Shown: positions 18,150-27,492, numbered from the stretch's first letter. The stretch: DNA of 64,000 bases from Pseudomonas synxantha BG33R (GCF_000263715.2 NZ_CM001514.1:3289674-3353673); one strand, 5' to 3'. Notes: generated from the sequence alone by a model not told the origin. A program made the numbers and translations.

Positions 18150-18674
18150 ATGGCTATCTTGTTGACTGCTGAGCAGATGCCGTATACCAAGGCAACCAAT
18201 GCGTTCGCGATCAAAAATCCAGAGCAGACAAGGAATGCATTCACAATTACAGAGAAGAAGGTGGCAGCTGACACCCTACAGCTCAATGACAACAATCAAA
18301 TCACCCAGCTGAAGGCTTATTTGAAAGATTATGACATGACGTCTATTAGTTCAGATGACCTAAGAAAAGTAGGGCGCACACTATTTGAGCACGAAATGAT
18401 TGATATCTATGCATTCAGAATGTTCATAGGTGGCAATTTGCATACCGATGCGAAAGGTGTTCCAACAGAGACGCACGTAAAATTCAATGCAATTGCCTTA
18501 TTTAATGAGCGCCTGGTGGAGTACAGTGAGTTCCTGGAAGACAACCCTGCAACCGCAAACGAGCATACGTTGAGATGGCGGCAGGGAATGGTTGCCGCTA
18601 ATCACGCCATGGGGGCACTGGTCTATTTTGTAAACTCTTCCAATACGGCCTTATCCATAGATGAAAAAGCTTGA
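18150..18674 (+). CDS. Hypothetical protein (AT-richer orphan)
   Basis: 174 residues from an ATG preceded by GGAGG at eight bases; an ATG 15 bases earlier overlaps that ribosome binding site and is rejected. I do not recognise the family. The protein is soluble, without signal peptide or membrane helix, mostly helical, with a central LKDYDMTSISSDDLRKVGRT segment of the kind seen in several small uncharacterised proteobacterial proteins. Codon use is AT-richer than that of mexEF-oprN, suggesting a different history. It stands alone between the oprN terminator and a convergent secreted-protein gene. Confidence 0.75.
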   Translation: MAILLTAEQMPYTKATNAFAIKNPEQTRNAFTITEKKVAADTLQLNDNNQITQLKAYLKDYDMTSISSDDLRKVGRTLFEHEMIDIYAFRMFIGGNLHTDAKGVPTETHVKFNAIALFNERLVEYSEFLEDNPATANEHTLRWRQGMVAANHAMGALVYFVNSSNTALSIDEKA

Positions 18675-18691
18675 TTCAGATGCTCGCAAAT

Positions 18692-18718
18692 AGTGCGCCA
18701 ATAACCTCGTGGCGCACT
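18692..18718. terminator. Hairpin between convergent orphan genes
   Basis: A perfect nine-base stem AGTGCGCCA / TGGCGCACT with a nine-base loop sits between two convergent stops. The T run is short, so termination strength is uncertain. Confidence 0.6.
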
Positions 18719-18733
18719 GTTTAGCCTAACGAC

Positions 18734-19114
18734 TCAGCGACCGTATCGTGCGGTGCCAGAGTAAGATTGCACCTCCGAACCAGAATTAATCATGACCACT
18801 CGATAGGTTCCAAACACACCTGAGAAGGACGTACTACTTCCAAAGGTTCCAGCAACATCTCCCCAGGAAGCCCCGCTCTGCTTTTGAATTATCAACTGCG
18901 GCGCCCTCCCCCCACCGCTTGCGGAAGCAGAAACATCAATGGTCGCACCAGCACACCCATTAGCGGACGTTATTGTGAACGGACCATAAACTGCCGTTTC
19001 CATGCCTGGCTGCAAAAGCCCGCTATAGCTATCAGTTATATACAGACACAAGGCAGACACCTGAGCAGAAAAAAGCATTAACGCGAGACACGGCAACGCA
19101 ATAAGACCTTTCAT
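18734..19114 (-). CDS. Small secreted hypothetical protein
   Basis: 126 residues with a clear signal peptide (MKGLIALPCLALMLFSAQVSA) and a TGAGGTGAG ribosome binding site. The mature part of about 105 residues is rich in Ser, Gly and Thr, contains two cysteines (LCLY and GCAG) that could form a disulphide, and ends SYSGTARYGR. It looks like a small beta-sandwich exported to the periplasm or outside. I do not recognise the family. It is convergent with the orphan gene at 18150 and shares its AT-richer composition. Confidence 0.72.
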   Translation of the reverse strand: MKGLIALPCLALMLFSAQVSALCLYITDSYSGLLQPGMETAVYGPFTITSANGCAGATIDVSASASGGGRAPQLIIQKQSGASWGDVAGTFGSSTSFSGVFGTYRVVMINSGSEVQSYSGTARYGR

Positions 19115-19394
19115 AATCTCACCTCAAATCAATAAATAATTCATTTGAAAGCAGCTGATCACTTTATTTGCCCATAAGCGCACTTCACGATAAAACCACG
19201 GATCCCACTACGCGAAGTTCAATGTTCACCAAGCAGACATTAAGTGCCCGAAAACATGGATAGGAACACGTTGCTTACAGTGCACGAAATCAAGCGCCAA
19301 ATATGCCGGCCGCGTCCTAAAATATCGAAGGAGCGTTCTGTCATACTGGGGTGAAGGAATGAGTGAGAAATGTCTTACTTGCGCATAACGAAGG

Positions 19395-20414
19395 TTAGAA
19401 CCGACTCGATTCGCTCAAAATCAAACTCCGATAATGCCCCGGGTTCGATCCCGACCATTTACGAAACGCCTTATAGAACGAACTCGCATCGGCAAACCCC
19501 AGCCGCGTGGCAATCTCGGCAAAGCTGATCTGCGGTTCAGCCAACCACACAATCGCCAGTTCTTTGCGCACACTGTCTTTGAGGCCCTGATAAGTCTGCC
19601 CCTCTTCCGCCAGGCGCCGACGCAGGGTGGACGCAGAAATGCATAGCCTGGCTGCAAGGCCCTCCGTTTCCGGCCAGGTGTCGGGAGGCATCTGCCGAAG
19701 GTCGTGCTTGATGCGCGTGGCGAGGCTTTCAGGGTCGCGGTATTTGACCAGGATGTTGGCTGGTGCATGGGCCAGAAAACGTTGGAGCTCCTGCTGACTG
19801 CGTTTGATCGGCAGGTCCAGGCAGTCGGCAGAAAAGATCATGCGGGTACGGGGTCGATCAAAGCGCAGGTTGTCGGAAAACATTACCTGGTAATCGTCAC
19901 AGAAGTCCGGCTGCGCGCAACGCAGCTCAATGGCCAGGATCGGGATGCGACGCCCCGCCAGCCAGCACGCAACGCCGTGGACGATCATCCAATAAGTGAA
20001 ATAGGTGAACGCACGCTTGGGCTCATCGGGTTCGAGCAGGACGATCTCCGCCAGGCTCTGTTGGCGAACCAACTGGGCCGGCATGTGCTCCAGCATCAAC
20101 GACAGAAACCCCAGGCCGGTTTCCAGGCCCGCCGCCAGGCTCGGTTGCGCCATGGCGGCGCGACACAGAAACGCCAAACTGCCGGATTTGAGTGCGCGCG
20201 GGTCCATGCCAAAAAACTCGTCATCCCTGCGCCGCGCCAGCAAACGCCAAAGGCGCGCATAGGCCGTGGCCGGGACACGGGCATGGGGCTGCTCAAGCAA
20301 TGCAGGGTCAATCCCGACTTTGCTCAATGCCTCGACAGTGGCCGCACCAGGCGCACAGCTCTGCAACAGCGCTTCGCGCACTAGGTGGATGGAGATGGTG
20401 TCTTTTTCCGACAT
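19395..20414 (-). CDS. AraC-family transcriptional regulator (N-terminal Arabinose_bd domain)
   Basis: 339 residues from MSEKDTIS; the frame is open 23 codons further upstream but that extension looks unlike the family. The N-terminal two-thirds (residues about 20-200) has the layout of OruR/ArgR-type sensors, and the C-terminal double helix-turn-helix includes LAARLCISASTLRRRLAEEG and FAEIATRLGFADASSFYKAFRKW, then GSNPGHYR, the AraC signature. It is divergent from the efe iron-uptake operon, whose promoter region it shares, but whether it regulates that operon cannot be told. Effector unknown. Confidence 0.88.
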   Translation of the reverse strand: MSEKDTISIHLVREALLQSCAPGAATVEALSKVGIDPALLEQPHARVPATAYARLWRLLARRRDDEFFGMDPRALKSGSLAFLCRAAMAQPSLAAGLETGLGFLSLMLEHMPAQLVRQQSLAEIVLLEPDEPKRAFTYFTYWMIVHGVACWLAGRRIPILAIELRCAQPDFCDDYQVMFSDNLRFDRPRTRMIFSADCLDLPIKRSQQELQRFLAHAPANILVKYRDPESLATRIKHDLRQMPPDTWPETEGLAARLCISASTLRRRLAEEGQTYQGLKDSVRKELAIVWLAEPQISFAEIATRLGFADASSFYKAFRKWSGSNPGHYRSLILSESSRF

Positions 20415-20526
20415 GGGATGTTGAGTTATCCGACTGCAAACCAGGTGGCCTGCATCATAAGGGCGGTCGCGCTTCGCCACCACTGTTCAGCCCTCGTTCA
20501 GCAAAGGTCAATATTTCTTGTTTAGC

Positions 20527-20541
20527 AATGAGTATCATTAT
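20527..20541. promoter_or_regulatory. Fur-box-like site before efeU
   Basis: AATGA-GTA-TCATT is a perfect inverted repeat with a three-base centre, and the run AATGAGTATCATT matches 12 of 13 core positions of the Fur consensus. It lies 44 bases before the efeU start, in the right place to repress an iron-uptake operon under iron-replete conditions. Confidence 0.7.
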
Positions 20542-20582
20542 GTTACAACTTAGCTTCCTAACTAGTTACGCCCTGGTGCCCG

Positions 20583-21428
20583 ATGCTCGTTCCTTTTTTA
20601 ATCATGCTGCGCGAAGGCATTGAAGCCGCCTTGATCGTTGGCATCATCGCCAGTTACCTGCAGCAGACCGGCCGTGGCCAGTGGATGCCTGCGGTGTGGA
20701 TTGGCGTATTCCTGGCCGCGGCCCTCGCCTTGCTGGTCGGTGGCGGCCTTGAGTTGGTCAGCGCCGAATTCCCGCAAAAGCAGCAGGAACTGTTCGAAGG
20801 GATCGTAGGGCTTGTCGCCGTGGGTATCCTCAGTTCCATGGTGTTCTGGATGCGCAAAGTGGCGCGGTCAATCAAACACGCTCTGCATGAGTCTCTCGAC
20901 CATGCCCTGGCCGGCTCCCGGAACCAGGTTTTCGCGCTGATCGCCATGGTGTTTTTTGCCGTGGCCCGCGAAGGGCTGGAGACGGTGTTCTTTCTGCTGG
21001 CGGTGTTTCAGCAGAGCGAAGGTATGGGCGCACCGATAGGTGCCCTGCTCGGCCTGACCCTGGCCATTGTCGTAGGCTTTCTTATCTACTCCGGCAGCAT
21101 GCGCCTGAACCTCGGCGCGTTTTTTCGCTGGACCGGCCTGTTCATCCTGGTGGTGGCGGCCGGCATTCTCGCCAATTCAGTGCAAGCCCTGCATGAGGCC
21201 GGTGTGTGGAACCACTGGCAAACCGTGCTGTTCGATTTCAGCGCAGCGCTGCCCATGGACAGCCCGTTGGGCTCGGTACTGGCCGGCATGTTCGGTTATC
21301 AGGAGGCGCCGACCGTCAGCACCCTGGGTGCCTATGTGATTTACCTGGTGGTGGCTCTGGTGATGTTCTTCCTGCCCTCGGCCCCCGCCAAGCCTGTCGC
21401 CACGACTTCTTCCGTTTCCAGCCAGTAA
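20583..21428 (+). CDS. efeU: FTR1-family ferrous/ferric iron permease EfeU
   Basis: 281 residues with seven predicted membrane helices and the two REGLE-type iron-binding motifs: LREGIEA near residue 10 and AREGLETV near residue 130. This is the membrane channel of the EfeUOB system, which imports iron oxidised or extracted in the periplasm. It is the first gene behind a Fur-box-like site and is followed ten bases later by efeO. Length fits E. coli EfeU (276). Confidence 0.93.
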   Translation: MLVPFLIMLREGIEAALIVGIIASYLQQTGRGQWMPAVWIGVFLAAALALLVGGGLELVSAEFPQKQQELFEGIVGLVAVGILSSMVFWMRKVARSIKHALHESLDHALAGSRNQVFALIAMVFFAVAREGLETVFFLLAVFQQSEGMGAPIGALLGLTLAIVVGFLIYSGSMRLNLGAFFRWTGLFILVVAAGILANSVQALHEAGVWNHWQTVLFDFSAALPMDSPLGSVLAGMFGYQEAPTVSTLGAYVIYLVVALVMFFLPSAPAKPVATTSSVSSQ

Positions 21429-21438
21429 GGACCGTCTC

Positions 21439-22641
21439 TTGTCCAACCCAACCCCTCAATCGGCCCCGCCATCCCGCGCCTTGCGCTGGGGTGTGGCCGG
21501 CTCGGTGGTGGTGATGATCGCCGCCGGTGGCCTGTTCTACTACGCCTCGCAATTGGCCGCGACCAAACGCCAGACCAACCACAATGAAATCGCAGTCACG
21601 ATTCACAGCCACGCCTGCGAGCCCAACGCCCTCACCGTGCCGGCCGGGCGCGCAAGCTTTCGTATCATCAACCGCTCCGACCGTGCGGTGGAGTGGGAAA
21701 TCCTCGACGGTGTGCTGGTGGTCGAGGAACGGGAAAACATTGCCCCAGGCCTGAGCCAGGTGATCAACGCCAACCTGTTGCCCGGTGACTACGCCATCAC
21801 CTGTGGCCTGTTGAGCAACCCGCGTGGCACCTTGCATGTCACACCCACCGCGGAGTCCGACGCCCAGGCCAAGGCCAAGCCGTCGATGGTGGCGTTTATC
21901 GGCCCGTTGTCGGAGTTCCGTGTGTACTTGAGCGGCCAGAGCGGTGCGCTGATCAAGGCGGTGACGGCGCTGCAACAGGCTATCGACGCCGGTGATCTGG
22001 CCCAGGCGCAGGCCCTGTATGTGCCGGCCCGAGAGGCATATCAGCGCCTGGCGCCTGCCTCTCAACGCCTGGCCGAATTGGATAACGCAATCAACGCCCG
22101 CGCCGACTACTTTGAAAAGCGCGAGCAGGACCCTGCCTTTAGCGGCTTCCATCGCCTCGAATACAGCCTGTTCCAGCAACACAGTCTCGACGGCCTGGCG
22201 CCGGTCGCGCAACGCCTGGTGGCCGACGTCACCACGCTCAAGCAACAGTTGCTGGCGCAATCGCTGCCCCCAGAGCAATTGGTGAGCATTGTGGTGCGCA
22301 ACCTCAACAGCCTGGCGGATGTACGTGCCCGCAGTGGTGAAGAGGAGCGCTACAGCCATATTGATCTGAACGGCTTTGCCGCCAACCTGGACGTCGCTCG
22401 TAAAGTGGTCGACTTGATGCGCCCGCTACTGGGCAAGTCCGCAGCCGGCTTGCTGCCCGATATCGACAGCGCGCTGAATGCCTTCGACGCCGAACTCGCT
22501 GCATTCAAAGTCGGCAATACCTACAGCACGTACGACAGCATCAGCGCCGATCAGCGCCAGCAGATCGCCGACAAGGCCAAGGCACTGGCCGCCGCACTCG
22601 ATGGAATCGACCCCGCCCTTGGCCTTTCCGGCCTGCAGTGA
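21439..22641 (+). CDS. efeO: EfeO: cupredoxin plus imelysin (M75) iron-uptake protein
   Basis: 400 residues, TTG start with AAGGA seven bases upstream. An N-terminal hydrophobic helix (WGVAGSVVVMIAAGGLFYY, about residues 15-35) looks like a membrane anchor rather than a cleaved signal. A cupredoxin-like domain follows (residues about 45-135, with HACEPNALTVPAG and ITCGLLSNPRGTLHV), then an imelysin/EfeM domain containing the HRLE motif in GFHRLEYSLF. It is thought to bind iron and/or copper in the periplasm and hand iron to EfeU. Confidence 0.92.
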   Translation: MSNPTPQSAPPSRALRWGVAGSVVVMIAAGGLFYYASQLAATKRQTNHNEIAVTIHSHACEPNALTVPAGRASFRIINRSDRAVEWEILDGVLVVEERENIAPGLSQVINANLLPGDYAITCGLLSNPRGTLHVTPTAESDAQAKAKPSMVAFIGPLSEFRVYLSGQSGALIKAVTALQQAIDAGDLAQAQALYVPAREAYQRLAPASQRLAELDNAINARADYFEKREQDPAFSGFHRLEYSLFQQHSLDGLAPVAQRLVADVTTLKQQLLAQSLPPEQLVSIVVRNLNSLADVRARSGEEERYSHIDLNGFAANLDVARKVVDLMRPLLGKSAAGLLPDIDSALNAFDAELAAFKVGNTYSTYDSISADQRQQIADKAKALAAALDGIDPALGLSGLQ

Positions 22642-22654
22642 GACGAACGCATAC

Positions 22655-23959
22655 ATGAGTGATTCAGAACAGCTAAACCTTGCGCGCCGCCGCGTCCTGC
22701 TGGGCATGGCGGCCACCGGCGCGGCCATCGCCGGCAGCACCTTGACCTGCCCGGCCATGGCCGCAGCAGCCGAGCAAGTCACCAGCGCTCCGCGCAGCGA
22801 CAAGACCCACGACCACCAGGCTTTTTTCGGTCAGCATCAGAGCGGCATTGTCACCCCGCGCCCGGCCTGCGGCATGGTGGTGGCCTTCGACGTACTGGCC
22901 AGCGACCGCGAGGACCTCGAACGTTTGTTCCGCACCCTGAACGAGCGTATCGCGTTCCTGATGAGCGGCGGCACCGTGCCACAGGTCGACCCGAAACTGC
23001 CACCCACCGACTCCGGCATCCTTGGCCCGGTGGTTACCCCAGATAACCTGACCATCACCGTGTCGGTCGGCGAATCGTTGTTCGATGAGCGCTTCGGCCT
23101 CAGCACCGTCAAACCCAAGCGCCTGAGCCGCATGGTGGGTTTCCCCAACGATGCACTGGAGCCGGCGCAGTGCCACGGCGACCTGAGCCTGCAGTTCAGT
23201 TCCAACACGCCCGATACCAACATCCACGCCCTGCGCGATATCGTGAAAAACCTGCCTGACTTGCTGCTGGTGCGCTGGAAACAAGAAGGCAGCGTGCCGC
23301 CCCAGGCCCCGGCCAAACCCGGCGAACCGGCGCAGAGTGCGCGTAACTTCCTGGGTTTTCGCGACGGTTCGGCCAACCCCGACTCCAACGATGCCAAGGC
23401 CATGGACCAGATCGTCTGGGTGCAACCGAGCAGCGACGAACCCGCCTGGGCGGCCCATGGCAGTTACCAGGCCGTGCGTATCATCCGCAACTTTGTCGAG
23501 CGCTGGGATCGCACCCCACTGCAAGAACAGGAAAGCATCATCGGCCGTGTCAAACCCACCGGCGCCCCCATGGATGGCCAGCATGAAACCCAGGTGCCGG
23601 ACTACAGCAAAGACCCGCATGGCAAGTTGACCAAGCTTGATGCGCACATCCGCCTGGCCAACCCGCGCACCCCGCAGACCCAGGCCAACCTGATCCTGCG
23701 GCGGCCGTTCAACTACTCCAACGGCGTCAACAAAAACGGTCAGTTGGACATGGGCCTGTTGTTCATCTGCTATCAGGCTGACCTGGAGAAAGGCTTTATC
23801 AGCGTGCAAACGCGGCTCAACGGCGAACCCCTGGAGGAATACCTCAAGCCGGTCGGCGGCGGGTATTTCTTCACCTTGCCCGGCGTCACCGGCCCTGAGG
23901 ATTTCATCGGGCGCACACTGCTTGCTGCAACGCACTCAACCCCCCCTGCCAAGACCTGA
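22655..23959 (+). CDS. efeB: DyP-type peroxidase / deferrochelatase EfeB
   Basis: 434 residues from MSDSEQLNL. A twin-arginine signal (ARRRVLLGMAATGAA) precedes an AMA-type cleavage region, so the folded heme protein would be exported by Tat. The DyP hallmark GFRDGSANP (GxxDG with the catalytic aspartate) is present, as is an arginine- and phenylalanine-rich C-terminal part ending with GGGYFFTLPGV. In E. coli the partner enzyme oxidises ferrous iron or releases iron from heme. It sits 13 bases after efeO. Confidence 0.93.
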   Translation: MSDSEQLNLARRRVLLGMAATGAAIAGSTLTCPAMAAAAEQVTSAPRSDKTHDHQAFFGQHQSGIVTPRPACGMVVAFDVLASDREDLERLFRTLNERIAFLMSGGTVPQVDPKLPPTDSGILGPVVTPDNLTITVSVGESLFDERFGLSTVKPKRLSRMVGFPNDALEPAQCHGDLSLQFSSNTPDTNIHALRDIVKNLPDLLLVRWKQEGSVPPQAPAKPGEPAQSARNFLGFRDGSANPDSNDAKAMDQIVWVQPSSDEPAWAAHGSYQAVRIIRNFVERWDRTPLQEQESIIGRVKPTGAPMDGQHETQVPDYSKDPHGKLTKLDAHIRLANPRTPQTQANLILRRPFNYSNGVNKNGQLDMGLLFICYQADLEKGFISVQTRLNGEPLEEYLKPVGGGYFFTLPGVTGPEDFIGRTLLAATHSTPPAKT

Positions 23960-23983
23960 AACACACCAGAGCGGAATGCCCCC

Positions 23984-24802
23984 ATGAAGAAGTCGTCTAT
24001 CGCGTTGTCGTTGTTAATGAGCCTTGCGCCGCTGGCTGCCTTCGCTGCTACCGCGCCGCTCGACCTGGTAGGCCCGGTATCGGACTACAAGATCTACGTT
24101 ACCGAGGAAATCGGCGAGCTGGTCACCCAGACCCAGGCGTTTACCGACGCCATCAATAAAGGTGACCTGGCCATCGCCAAGAAGCTCTATGCGCCGACCC
24201 GCGTGCACTATGAGGCCATCGAGCCGATCGCCGAGCTGTTCAGCGACCTCGACGCGTCCATCGATTCGCGTGTCGATGACCATGAAAAAGGTGTGACGGC
24301 CGAAGACTTCACCGGCTTTCACCGGATTGAATACGCGCTGTTCGCGCAAAACTCGACCAAGGGTCTGGAAGCACTGACCGCCAAGCTCAATACCGATGTA
24401 AACGATCTCAAGACGCGGGTCGATGGCCTGACCTTCCCCCCGGAAAAAGTCGTCGGCGGCGCTGCGGCGCTGTTGGAGGAAGTCGCCGCCACCAAGATCT
24501 CCGGCGAAGAAGACCGCTACAGCCATACCGACCTGTATGACTTCCAGGGCAACATCGACGGTGCGAAGAAAATCGTCGATCTGTTCCGTGGCCAGATCGG
24601 ACAGCAGGACCAGGCGTTCCTGGCCAAGGTCGATAAAAACTTCGCCACCGTGGACAAGATCCTGGCCAAGTACAAGACCCAGGATGGCGGCTTTGAAACC
24701 TACGACAAGGTCAAGGACAACGACCGCAAGGCCCTGGTGGGCCCGGTCAACACCCTGGCTGAAGACTTGTCGATGCTGCGCGGCAAGCTGGGTTTGAATT
24801 AA
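23984..24802 (+). CDS. efeM: EfeM-type imelysin (M75) periplasmic iron-binding protein
   Basis: 272 residues with a cleaved signal peptide ([13 protein letters not shown]) and a single imelysin domain, including [10 protein letters not shown] with the HxxE metal motif. It resembles the C-terminal half of EfeO but lacks the cupredoxin domain, which is the definition of EfeM proteins. It follows efeB by 24 bases and closes the operon before a strong terminator. Having both a cupredoxin-bearing EfeO and an EfeM gives two imelysin domains in one system. Confidence 0.88.
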   Translation: MKKSSIALSLLMSLAPLAAFAATAPLDLVGPVSDYKIYVTEEIGELVTQTQAFTDAINKGDLAIAKKLYAPTRVHYEAIEPIAELFSDLDASIDSRVDDHEKGVTAEDFTGFHRIEYALFAQNSTKGLEALTAKLNTDVNDLKTRVDGLTFPPEKVVGGAAALLEEVAATKISGEEDRYSHTDLYDFQGNIDGAKKIVDLFRGQIGQQDQAFLAKVDKNFATVDKILAKYKTQDGGFETYDKVKDNDRKALVGPVNTLAEDLSMLRGKLGLN

Positions 24803-24820
24803 AGGCGACCTGCAAAAAAA

Positions 24821-24857
24821 CACCCAGGCCCTGTTGAGGGGCCTGGGTGTTTTTTTT
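24821..24857. terminator. Strong bidirectional terminator between efeM and pssA
   Basis: A perfect 11-bp stem CACCCAGGCCC / GGGCCTGGGTG with a seven-base loop is followed by eight T residues and preceded by seven A residues, so it can end transcripts from both convergent genes. Confidence 0.93.
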
Positions 24858-24873
24858 GCCTGCGGGATAACGG

Positions 24874-26217
24874 CTACAAAATGCGGTACAGCAAACGCTC
24901 AATACGCACTCGGCTGACCCGACGCAGGAATTTCCCCACTGCCGGCGGGTAATCAACCAACGTCTGCAATTGCTGGTAGCCCTGGATACGCGTGGTGTGC
25001 TGGAAGATCTGCGCCAGCTCGGTACGCCGCGGCTCCAGCCATTGGCCCTTGGGGTCGTCGATCAGCAAGCCGTTTTCCAGATCGAGGCGAAATGCCCTGG
25101 GGTTGAGGTTGTTGCCGGTCAGCAAGGTATAGCGCTGGTCAACCCACATGCCCTTAAGGTGGTAGGTGTTGTCGCCATCGCGCCACAGGTGCAGGTTCAA
25201 CTGGCCGCTGTCGATCATCGGCTGGTGACGCTTGGCAAAGCGCCGCAGGCTGATCTCATACAGATAAGGCAAGGCCGCGATCACCTTGAACGGCTCGCTG
25301 GGCGGAATATAGAAGTCGTTGGCCGTCTTGTCGCCGACCACGATGTCGATCTTCACCCCACGCGCCAGGGCGCGGTTGATCTCGCGGGTCACCGGCAACG
25401 GCAGGTTGAAATACGGCGTGCAGATGATCAACTGCTGTTGGGCGCTGGCGATCAGCTCCAGAATGACCCGGCTCAGTGGGTTGCTCTTGCCGACGCCGAG
25501 CAACGGGCTCACCGAGAGGTGACCATTGGGCAACTGCCCGGCCGTGGTGTCATAGGCCGCGTGCTTGAGACGGCTGCGCAGGTCGCCGATATCGTTGCGC
25601 AGGCTGCGGGTGGTCGGCGGGTTGGGCAGGTCCAGGCGGTGCACGGCCTTGGATGCCACCAGGCCGTGCTCGATCAGGTGTTGCATCGAATCGGTCAGCA
25701 CCTGGCTGTGGATCAGGTGGTAACGATCGAAGCGGTACTTGTCGAACTTGTGCAAATACACATTGTTGAGGCTGGCGCCGCTGTACAGCACGCTGTCATC
25801 GATCACAAAGCCCTTGAGGTGCAATACGCCAAACAGCTCGCGGGTTTGCACCGGCACGCCATACACCGGCACTTCGCTGGCGTGGCTTTGCGTCATGGCC
25901 TGGTACCAGGCGCTGTTGCCCGGCTGCTTGCCGGCGCCAATCAAACCACGCTGGGCGCGCAACCAGTCGACCATCACCACGATGTCCAACTCCGGCCGTG
26001 CCGCCTTGGCGGCGTGCAGCGCGTCGTAGATCTCCTGCCCCGCTTCGTCGTGCTGCAAGTACAAGGCGACGATGTAGATGCGACGCGTTGCCTGGGAGAT
26101 TTTTTCCAGCAGGCAGCGACGATAGGCATCGGCGCCCGACAGCACCTCGATGGCCTCCGGGGACAGCGGGAAACCGCGTAGTTTGGGCAACAGGGAGCGT
26201 TTGAAGAACGACGGCAT
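24874..26217 (-). CDS. pssA: CDP-diacylglycerol-serine O-phosphatidyltransferase PssA
   Basis: 447 residues, close to E. coli PssA (451), with two phospholipase-D-type HKD motifs: H133-K135-D140 (HLKGFVID) and H353-K355-D360 (HLKGMWVD). This peripheral membrane enzyme joins serine to CDP-diacylglycerol to give phosphatidylserine, the precursor of phosphatidylethanolamine. It starts MPSFFKRSLLPKLRGFPLSP, the usual proteobacterial N-terminus. The gene is convergent with the efe operon and divergent from a TetR regulator. Confidence 0.93.
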   Translation of the reverse strand: MPSFFKRSLLPKLRGFPLSPEAIEVLSGADAYRRCLLEKISQATRRIYIVALYLQHDEAGQEIYDALHAAKAARPELDIVVMVDWLRAQRGLIGAGKQPGNSAWYQAMTQSHASEVPVYGVPVQTRELFGVLHLKGFVIDDSVLYSGASLNNVYLHKFDKYRFDRYHLIHSQVLTDSMQHLIEHGLVASKAVHRLDLPNPPTTRSLRNDIGDLRSRLKHAAYDTTAGQLPNGHLSVSPLLGVGKSNPLSRVILELIASAQQQLIICTPYFNLPLPVTREINRALARGVKIDIVVGDKTANDFYIPPSEPFKVIAALPYLYEISLRRFAKRHQPMIDSGQLNLHLWRDGDNTYHLKGMWVDQRYTLLTGNNLNPRAFRLDLENGLLIDDPKGQWLEPRRTELAQIFQHTTRIQGYQQLQTLVDYPPAVGKFLRRVSRVRIERLLYRIL

Positions 26218-26316
26218 AGGGCTCGCAATGGGTCGAATCCGAAGAGGTCCAGAGCTTACACCATGGGACTGCTCAGGTCTCGCCGTACGGCATGGAAAAA
26301 AGCCGGTTGACCAAGA

Positions 26317-26330
26317 AGAACGATCGTTCT
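26317..26330. promoter_or_regulatory. Probable TetR-type autoregulatory operator
   Basis: AGAACGATCGTTCT is a perfect 14-bp palindrome ending 12 bases before the chosen start of the TetR gene, the expected place for self-repression. Confidence 0.65.
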
Positions 26331-26342
26331 ACTGTAATAAGC

Positions 26343-26894
26343 ATGAACGACATAACCCGCGACATTATCCTCGACGTCACCGAAAAGCTGATCTATCGCC
26401 ATGGCATCGCCGCCACCGGCATGGACTTGCTGGTAAAAACCGCTGGCGTATCGAGAAAAAGCATCTATCGCTATTTCGCCAACAAGGACGAGTTGGTGAT
26501 TGCCGCCCTGCAGCGCCGCGACGAACGCTGGATGCAGTGGCTGCGCAGCGAAGTGGAACGCAGCGACAACAGCGGCGAGCGCCTGCTGGCGCTGTTCAGC
26601 GCCCTGAAAAGCTGGTTCGGTTCCGCGGATTTTCGCGGCTGCGCCTTTATCAATACCAGTGGCGAAACTGGCAACGCTCAAGATCCGGTGCGCCTGCTGG
26701 CCAAGGCCCACAAACACAAACTGTTCGAGTACGCACTTGAACTGTGTCAAGCACATGGCACCCCCGACCCGCAACAGCAGGCCGCGCAACTGCTGATCCT
26801 GATCGATGGCGCCATTACCGTTGCCCTGATCATGGGTGATTCAACAGCTGCCGATAATGCGCAATGCATGGCGCGAACGTTATTGGGACTTTGA
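26343..26894 (+). CDS. TetR-family transcriptional regulator
   Basis: 183 residues from [21 protein letters not shown]. The DNA-binding helix-turn-helix is [20 protein letters not shown] followed by FANKDELV. The ATG at 26343 is chosen over one 51 bases upstream because the longer form would contain the palindromic operator in its coding region and lacks family similarity. The C-terminal ligand domain contains [15 protein letters not shown], common in the YcdC/AcrR-like group. The NTF2-like gene 56 bases downstream is the probable co-transcribed target. Confidence 0.88.
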   Translation: MNDITRDIILDVTEKLIYRHGIAATGMDLLVKTAGVSRKSIYRYFANKDELVIAALQRRDERWMQWLRSEVERSDNSGERLLALFSALKSWFGSADFRGCAFINTSGETGNAQDPVRLLAKAHKHKLFEYALELCQAHGTPDPQQQAAQLLILIDGAITVALIMGDSTAADNAQCMARTLLGL

Positions 26895-26950
26895 ATTCTC
26901 GGAATTGGCAACTTCTATCATTCAACCCTATTGTTTTCAGGAGCCACCCC

Positions 26951-27430
26951 ATGTCAGTCAATGCACAAGCCCGCCCGCCCCTACCGCCCTTTACTCGCGA
27001 GTCGGCCATCGAAAAAGTTCGCCTGGCCGAAGACGGCTGGAACTCCCGCGACCCAGAACGGGTTTCCCTGGCCTACACCCTGGACACCCAGTGGCGTAAC
27101 CGCGCCGAATTCGCCCACAACCGCGAAGAAGCCAGGCAGTTCCTGAGCCGTAAATGGGCCAGGGAACTGGAGTATCGATTGATCAAGGAGTTGTGGGCGT
27201 TCACCGGCAACCGCATCGCCGTGCGCTATGCCTATGAGTGGCATGACGACTCCGGCAACTGGTTTCGTTCCTACGGAAATGAAAACTGGGAGTTCGATGA
27301 AAACGGCCTGATGGCCAACCGCTTTGCCTGCATCAACGATAAGCCGATCCAGGAAAGCGAACGCAAGTTCCACTGGCCGCTGGGGCGTCGCCCGGATGAT
27401 CACCCGGGCTTGTCAGACCTAGGCCTGTAG
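26951..27430 (+). CDS. NTF2-like protein, DUF1348 family
   Basis: 159 residues from an ATG preceded by AGGAG. The sequence [20 protein letters not shown] and [21 protein letters not shown] matches the DUF1348 group of nuclear-transport-factor-2-like small alpha+beta proteins. Such proteins have a conical pocket, but the function of this group is unknown. It probably forms an operon with the TetR regulator just upstream, which suggests induction by a small molecule. Confidence 0.85.
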   Translation: MSVNAQARPPLPPFTRESAIEKVRLAEDGWNSRDPERVSLAYTLDTQWRNRAEFAHNREEARQFLSRKWARELEYRLIKELWAFTGNRIAVRYAYEWHDDSGNWFRSYGNENWEFDENGLMANRFACINDKPIQESERKFHWPLGRRPDDHPGLSDLGL

Positions 27431-27444
27431 CTCTCTTACCCTCT

Positions 27445-27470
27445 GTAGGAGCGAGCTTGCTCGCTCCTAC
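27445..27470. repeat. Short palindromic repeat (GTAGGAGCGAGC type)
   Basis: Perfect 12-bp arms GTAGGAGCGAGC / GCTCGCTCCTAC around TT, lying between two convergent gene ends. The same unit recurs in the opposite orientation at 55892. Confidence 0.85.
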
Positions 27471-27492
27471 AAAAAGCGATTACCGAAAGGCA

